NCBI GenBank assembly: GCA_937864385.1
Contig: CALMJN010000350.1
Span: 1-9,098, forward strand
Direction of reading: 5' to 3'
Length of the DNA: 9,098 bases
Source: an uncultured Methanosarcinales archaeon
GTDB taxonomy: Archaea > Halobacteriota > Methanosarcinia > Methanotrichales > Methanotrichaceae
Below are positions 5,897-9,098 of this stretch, piece by piece. The notes under the pieces are model-generated. The model was not told the origin of the DNA. It did not search any database and saw only the letters and a list, made by a program, of their open reading frames with translations. Position numbers and translations under genes: made by a program. Each line of letters opens with the position of its first letter. The first letter of the stretch is position 1.

Positions 5897-6034
5897 ATGC
5901 CGGTGAGCAAGAAACAATTAGAGAAGCTGAACAAGATAAAGAAGGCCAAAGCGGAGGAGCTATCCAAGCAGGCAGATGCGGGGAGCAAGGCAGCCAAGAA
6001 GAAGCTCAAGAAGCTGGAGAAGAAGATCAAGTGA
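5897..6034 (+). CDS. 45-residue lysine-rich helical peptide, function unknown
   Basis: A short gene with an ATG four bases after GAGGTGA and a TGA stop at 6032-6034. The product begins MPVSKKQLEKLNKIKK and ends KKLKKLEKKIK. It has 17 lysines among 45 residues against only five acidic residues, no arginine, cysteine or aromatic residue, and just one proline (position 2) and one glycine (position 29). Hydrophobic residues at 8, 11, 14, 22, 37, 40 and 44 suggest two amphipathic helices joined near Gly29. The lysine codons are overwhelmingly AAG, matching the codon style of the sulfur operon. Such a peptide could bind DNA, RNA or ribosomes, or shield charge, but I recognise no family and assign no role. 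An in-frame TAG at 5882 blocks any N-terminal extension. A possible folded leader lies upstream. Confidence 0.65.
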   Translation: MPVSKKQLEKLNKIKKAKAEELSKQADAGSKAAKKKLKKLEKKIK

Positions 6035-6066
6035 GCCTGTTGGCCGAACTCCATCTCAAAAGATAA

Positions 6067-6230
6067 GAGGAGCCGCCCATTCGTCTCATCCTGTGCGGCG
6101 AGAAGAGCAGGGAGCAGATCGAGCAGGTGCAGTTGGACCGGGGCGAGACCATGGTGGAGGAGTACCTGGTGGCCCCAGGGAGATGCCGTAGGCTAAGTTG
6201 CACGAGGCATACGTCTGGCGAGAGGGAAGT
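6067..6230 (+). pseudogene. Remnant of a DUF1016/YhcG-type PDDEXK nuclease (C-terminal tail)
   Basis: From 6067 the frame reads EEPPIRLILCGEKSREQIEQ, continuing through VQLDRGETMVEEYLVAP to about 6177. This matches from memory the typical end of DUF1016 (YhcG) nucleases, whose tail runs like NPPIGLILCAEKS...IELL...VAEYLTELPP. The next expected piece, PPREML.AKLHEA, is found in another frame as PREM(P)-stop-AKLHEA (6174-6209), with a TAG at 6189. At least one frameshift and one stop therefore separate the two parts. Nothing upstream of 6067 continues the family: a TAA sits at 6064 and the lysine-rich gene ends at 6034. Only about 50 residues of a protein usually over 300 long survive. YhcG proteins have a PD-(D/E)XK nuclease fold and are often found with restriction and other accessory systems, so this is probably debris of a lost accessory gene. 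An open frame starting at GTG 6127 exists but runs into unrelated sequence and is not a credible gene. Confidence 0.6.
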
Positions 6231-6385
6231 CGGAAAGAGGGGCAGAGAACTGAAGGAGATGCTGGCCTGGGGGCCAAGGCCTGGCAGCAGGAAGCCCGGA
6301 GTTGCGGGAGTCATTTGGACAAATTCTGTTTCGTCCCTCACATCTACAGGATTGCATATTCCAAAATCGTCTGTTAATTCAGACC

Positions 6386-6401
6386 ATCACTGAAAAGTGA
6401 T
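6386..6401 (+). promoter_or_regulatory. GNRA-type hairpin just before the thioredoxin gene
   Basis: ATCACT (6386-6391), the tetraloop GAAA, and AGTGAT (6396-6401) form a perfect 6 bp hairpin ending two bases before the first ATG (6404). It includes GTGAT, the only Shine-Dalgarno-like stretch for that ATG, so folding would mask it. It may act in RNA, or as a DNA dyad for a regulator. The region 6231-6385 holds nothing else convincing; GCATATTCC near 6354-6362 is a weak TATA candidate. Confidence 0.4.
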
Positions 6402-6403
6402 AA

Positions 6404-6820
6404 ATGCTTAGAGATAATTATGATAATTCTATGACCGAGAAATCAATTATCGAGCTTGACGATATGAACTGGGAACTACTGGTTGAAAAGGAAGGAAAAC
6501 CTATGGTAGTTATGTTCTACAGCCCCACTTGCCCACATTGCTTAGCCATGATGCCCCATTTCGAAAGATATGCAGATGAATTTAAGGGCAAGATCTCATT
6601 TGCCAGAATCGATATAACCCGGAATCCATTTTCCGTTAGCAGATACGGTGTCATGGCCACTCCCACTTTCAAGTTCTTCTGTTCCGGACGCCCTGTACAA
6701 GAGGTCGTGGGAGAGATATATCCCACTCTGCTCAAGAAGATTACAGAAGATGCACTGGAGTATGGTAGCTCATGTGCATCAAGATCCACGCCAATCGATT
6801 TTAATATAGGCTATGCATGA
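6404..6820 (+). CDS. Thioredoxin-fold protein with CPHC active site
   Basis: A 138-residue single-domain thioredoxin-like protein. The redox motif is SPTCPHCLAM with Cys43 and Cys46 (40-49), and the cis-proline follows in MATPTFKFF (Pro87). A CPHC dipeptide centre, as in DsbA, usually gives a more oxidising potential than CGPC, but lack of a signal peptide suggests a cytoplasmic role in reducing or exchanging protein disulfides. Cys93 and Cys124 are extra. Two starts are possible: ATG 6404, or ATG 6431 giving MTEKSIIELDDMNW, which looks like the natural family N-terminus; in that case a dyad at 6416-6428 would lie in the leader. The tail after about residue 122 (SSCASRSTPIDFNIGYA) is not typical of the family. 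The gene is more AT-rich than the sulfur operon. It lies 117 bp before the copper ATPase on the same strand, with a separate promoter likely between them. Confidence 0.88.
   Translation: MLRDNYDNSMTEKSIIELDDMNWELLVEKEGKPMVVMFYSPTCPHCLAMMPHFERYADEFKGKISFARIDITRNPFSVSRYGVMATPTFKFFCSGRPVQEVVGEIYPTLLKKITEDALEYGSSCASRSTPIDFNIGYA
6416..6428. promoter_or_regulatory. 13-base dyad AATTAT-G-ATAATT between the two thioredoxin starts
   Basis: A perfect inverted repeat with one central base, partly formed by the direct repeat GATAATT (6413-6419 and 6422-6428). It has the same 6-1-6 geometry as the AATACA-N-TGTATT sites, although the arms differ at two positions. If the true start is ATG 6431 it would sit at the transcription start and could be an operator. 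Because it is pure AT it may be chance. Confidence 0.3.
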
Positions 6821-6896
6821 AAACACCAGCTATAGACTATGCTCCACTCAAAAATTCCCCAAATTAATTGCCAATACGAATATAGAAACAGACTTC

Positions 6897-6927
6897 TTTT
6901 ATCTTAAGACCGATAATACAGTGTATT
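6897..6927 (+). promoter_or_regulatory. copB promoter with AATACA-N-TGTATT dyad, copy 2
   Basis: TTTTATCTTA (6897-6906) is a reasonable archaeal TATA box. About 20-25 bp downstream lies the perfect dyad AATACA-G-TGTATT (6915-6927), which ends 10 bp before the copB ATG. Transcription would start within or next to the dyad, so a bound protein would block initiation, the usual arrangement for a repressor of metal export. The twelve arm bases are identical to those at 1599-1611. The upstream part of this 117 bp gap (6821-6896) shows nothing else definite. Confidence 0.6.
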
Positions 6928-6937
6928 GGTGTGAAGC

Positions 6938-9040
6938 ATGGAACAGCATCATCAGCATAATACTGCCCGCATGGCTGAAGATGAGAAAGATCGGGGTACT
7001 GACGGTCAAAGAGGATCGGATCATGTCCAGGAAGTTCAGCCAAGTCCTTCTCACGATAAGATGCCGCCCAGCCATCAGGGCCATGCGGCTCACGGAGATA
7101 TGATCCAGGACTTCAAGAGAAGGCTGATCGTCTCCATCGTCCTAACCGTGCCTGTTCTCATCCTATCCCATCATGTTCAGCAGTTCTTCGGATTCAGTCT
7201 GCGGTTTCCTGGGTCAGAGGTCCTTTTATTCCTGCTTGCTTCCGTGGTCTATCTCTACGGAGGCTATCCCTTTTTTGTGGGCTTTAGAGATGAATTGAGA
7301 AGGAGACAGCCCGGCATGATGACATTGGTGGCCGTGGCCATAACCGTCGCCTATCTCTACAGCTCTGCAGTTGTCTTTGGACTATCGGGTATGGACTTCT
7401 TCTGGGAGCTGGTAACCTTGATCGACATCATGCTGCTCGGTCACTTGATCGAGATGCGTTCGACCATGGGAGCCTCGCGAGCATTGGAGGAGTTGGCCAG
7501 GATCCTGCCCTCTCAGGCCCACCTGGTCAAGGATGGCGAGATACAGGAGGTCGACGTATCCGATTTAAAGCCCGAAGATCGCGTTCTGGTCAAGCCGGGC
7601 GAAAAGATCCCCATCGATGGCCAGGTATTGGAGGGAGCTACAGATGTGAACCAGTCCATGCTCACAGGTGAGTCCCGACCAGTGATCAAGAAAGTTGGCG
7701 AGGAGGTCATGGGCGGCTCAATCAATGGCTCGGGATCTATAACCGTAGCAGTTAAGAAAACGGGCAAAGATACCTACTTGAGCCAGGTGATTGAGCTTGT
7801 CAAGCATGCCCAGGAGAGCCGATCGAGAACTCAAAACCTGGCTAATAGAGCGGCATTTGTGCTTACAGTTGTGGCTTTAACGGTTGGAGGCCTCACCTTT
7901 GCTGCATGGCTATTTTATGGCAAGGAATTCGCCTTCGCTATAGAGAGAGCGGTTACGGTGATGGTCACTGCCTGTCCCCATGCACTGGGACTGGCCATTC
8001 CCTTGGTCGTGGCTGTATCTACATCTCTTGCCGCCAAGTCCGGGCTTCTTGTTCGAGACAGGCAAGCCTTTGAGAGCGCCAGGGACATCAAGGCAGTTGT
8101 TTTCGACAAGACGGGAACTCTAACCGAAGGTCGCTTTGCAGTTACTGATATCCTGGCCTTAGAAGAGAAAGACAGGGACAGGATTCTTGCCCAGGCCTCG
8201 TCTCTTGAAGGGAGAGCCGAGCATCCCATAGCCAGAGCATTGATAGAGATTGCAGAGGAGAGAGGACTGCCAGTCTATGATGTAAAGCATTTTCATCTTA
8301 TTCCTGGGGAGGGGATAGAAGGCCTGATCGAAGGCCGACATCTAAAGATCGTAAGTCCGAATTATCTTCGCCAGCATGGCATAGCCCGGGATGCAAAACT
8401 GGAGGGTCTGATGCATCAAGGCAAAACGGTGGTTGTGCTGCTGGAAGACGATAGGCCATTAGGGGCATTGGCTCTGGCGGATATTGTTCGAAAAGAGTCC
8501 CTTGAGGCTGTGAACGCGCTTAAATCCATGGGCATAAGATGCATGATGCTGACCGGAGACAACCGATACGTGGCGGAGGCAGTATCAAAAGAGCTGGGCC
8601 TGGATGAATTCTTTGCCGATGTTCTGCCTGGGGAGAAGGCAGAGACGATCAGGAAGATCCAGAAAGAGTTTTCAGTGGTCATGGTCGGGGACGGTGTAAA
8701 CGATGCTCCCGCTCTGGCCCAGGCTGATGTGGGGATCGCAATCGGAGCAGGAACTCAGGTGGCCATACAGACGGCAGACATTGTACTGGTCAGAAATAAT
8801 CCTGGAGATGTGGTCAATATCATCAAGCTGTCCCGCAAGACCTATTCCAAGATGCTGCAGAACCTATTCTGGGCCACGGGATACAATGTTATTGCCATTC
8901 CCCTGGCGGCAGGTGTGCTCTATTCCTGGGGCATTCTTCTCAGTCCTGCGGCAGGAGCTTTACTGATGAGCCTGAGCACTGTGATTGTGGCAGCGAATGC
9001 CAAGACTCTGAAATATCAAAGTGCGCTGGCAAATGACTGA
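6938..9040 (+). CDS. copB: Copper-exporting P1B-3 ATPase, CopB type
   Basis: A 700-residue heavy-metal P-type ATPase, full length for the group. It uses ATP to move copper out across the cytoplasmic membrane. The N-terminus (1-55) has no CxxC domain but eight histidines, including HHQH (4-7), a proposed metal-binding tail. About eight membrane segments are visible near 62-78, 93-112, 128-149, 156-171, 305-325, 335-361, 640-660 and 665-687. Catalytic motifs: TGES (243-246), phosphorylated Asp390 in DKTGT, HP (429-430) and GDGVND (584-589). The transmembrane metal signature is CPH (346-348), N-X6-YN-X4-P (642-655) and MSLST (677-681). CPH in place of CPC marks CopB, for which Cu(II) or Cu(I) transport has been reported. 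ATG 6938 has only a weak GGTG upstream, and the mRNA may be nearly leaderless. No CopZ chaperone or CopA is seen; the nearest upstream gene encodes the CPHC thioredoxin-like protein. Confidence 0.95.
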   Translation: MEQHHQHNTARMAEDEKDRGTDGQRGSDHVQEVQPSPSHDKMPPSHQGHAAHGDMIQDFKRRLIVSIVLTVPVLILSHHVQQFFGFSLRFPGSEVLLFLLASVVYLYGGYPFFVGFRDELRRRQPGMMTLVAVAITVAYLYSSAVVFGLSGMDFFWELVTLIDIMLLGHLIEMRSTMGASRALEELARILPSQAHLVKDGEIQEVDVSDLKPEDRVLVKPGEKIPIDGQVLEGATDVNQSMLTGESRPVIKKVGEEVMGGSINGSGSITVAVKKTGKDTYLSQVIELVKHAQESRSRTQNLANRAAFVLTVVALTVGGLTFAAWLFYGKEFAFAIERAVTVMVTACPHALGLAIPLVVAVSTSLAAKSGLLVRDRQAFESARDIKAVVFDKTGTLTEGRFAVTDILALEEKDRDRILAQASSLEGRAEHPIARALIEIAEERGLPVYDVKHFHLIPGEGIEGLIEGRHLKIVSPNYLRQHGIARDAKLEGLMHQGKTVVVLLEDDRPLGALALADIVRKESLEAVNALKSMGIRCMMLTGDNRYVAEAVSKELGLDEFFADVLPGEKAETIRKIQKEFSVVMVGDGVNDAPALAQADVGIAIGAGTQVAIQTADIVLVRNNPGDVVNIIKLSRKTYSKMLQNLFWATGYNVIAIPLAAGVLYSWGILLSPAAGALLMSLSTVIVAANAKTLKYQSALAND

Positions 9041-9098
9041 TGCAAGACTATCAGATTTAATCCCGGCTCATCACCTCCTCCTAGTTCTACAGCAGCGA

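Noticed and set aside
6263..6276. Hairpin TGGCC-TGGG-GGCCA as a terminator
   Set aside because: Only 5 bp, no T tract follows, and it lies in degraded sequence.
6127..6393. An 88-residue open frame from GTG 6127 as a real gene
   Set aside because: Its first part continues upstream without a start and matches the end of a nuclease family, and its second part has no sensible composition. It is better explained as a decayed gene.
6813..7103. A 96-residue open frame overlapping the thioredoxin end and the copB start
   Set aside because: It covers the copB promoter and its 5' coding region in another frame; copB is unambiguous there.
9041..9098. A terminator or next gene after copB
   Set aside because: The remaining 58 bases show no T run, stem or start with a ribosome binding site; the window ends too soon to judge.

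Overview
The window reads as chromosomal DNA from an archaeon, most likely a methanogen of the Methanothrix (Methanosaeta) type. That placement is inferred from the AGG/AGA/ATA-rich codon use of the plus-strand genes, GGTGA-type ribosome binding sites, a TIGR00269/TtuA-type thiolase, an archaeal-style HTH regulator and poly-T termination. It is a moderate-confidence guess made without any database search.

Layout. (1) Positions 1-1477, minus strand: a group I cysteine desulfurase (NifS/IscS type) followed after one base by the start of mnmA, which runs off the left edge. Codon use here (CGN arginine, TTA/CTA leucine) differs from the rest, and the pair looks bacterial in style. (2) Positions 1478-1648: a divergent intergenic region with three overlapping dyad-symmetric elements in front of the next gene. 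(3) Positions 1649-5686, plus strand: a compact five-gene run consisting of an HTH regulator with a C-terminal four-cysteine cluster, LarE-type sulfur transferase, SufS/Csd-type cysteine desulfurase, FdhD-type sulfurtransferase and a TtuA/Ncs6-type tRNA thiolase. The spacings are 3 bp, a 19 bp overlap, 46 bp and 18 bp, so this is very probably one operon, closed by a T-rich terminator. (4) Positions 5687-6403: a gene-poor stretch with a predicted folded leader, a 45-residue lysine-rich peptide gene with a near-perfect Shine-Dalgarno, a frameshifted remnant of the C-terminal end of a DUF1016/YhcG-type nuclease, and an AT-rich promoter region. (5) Positions 6404-9040: a CPHC thioredoxin-like protein and a CopB-type (P1B-3) copper ATPase. 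Positions 9041-9098 show no recognisable feature.

How it fits together. The five-gene run looks like a sulfur-trafficking unit. One desulfurase makes persulfide from cysteine, and three acceptor or insertion enzymes can use activated sulfur: LarE, FdhD (for a Mo/W-pterin enzyme) and the tRNA thiolase. A cysteine-cluster regulator encoded first is a plausible sensor of sulfur, Fe-S or metal status. With NifS-MnmA on the other strand, the window holds two desulfurases of different classes and three PP-loop enzymes that act on sulfur.

The most interesting signal is a 13-base perfect dyad, AATACA-N-TGTATT. It occurs twice: in the control region of the regulator/sulfur operon (1599-1611) and directly upstream of the copper ATPase start (6915-6927). 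This suggests that copper export and sulfur trafficking share a regulator.
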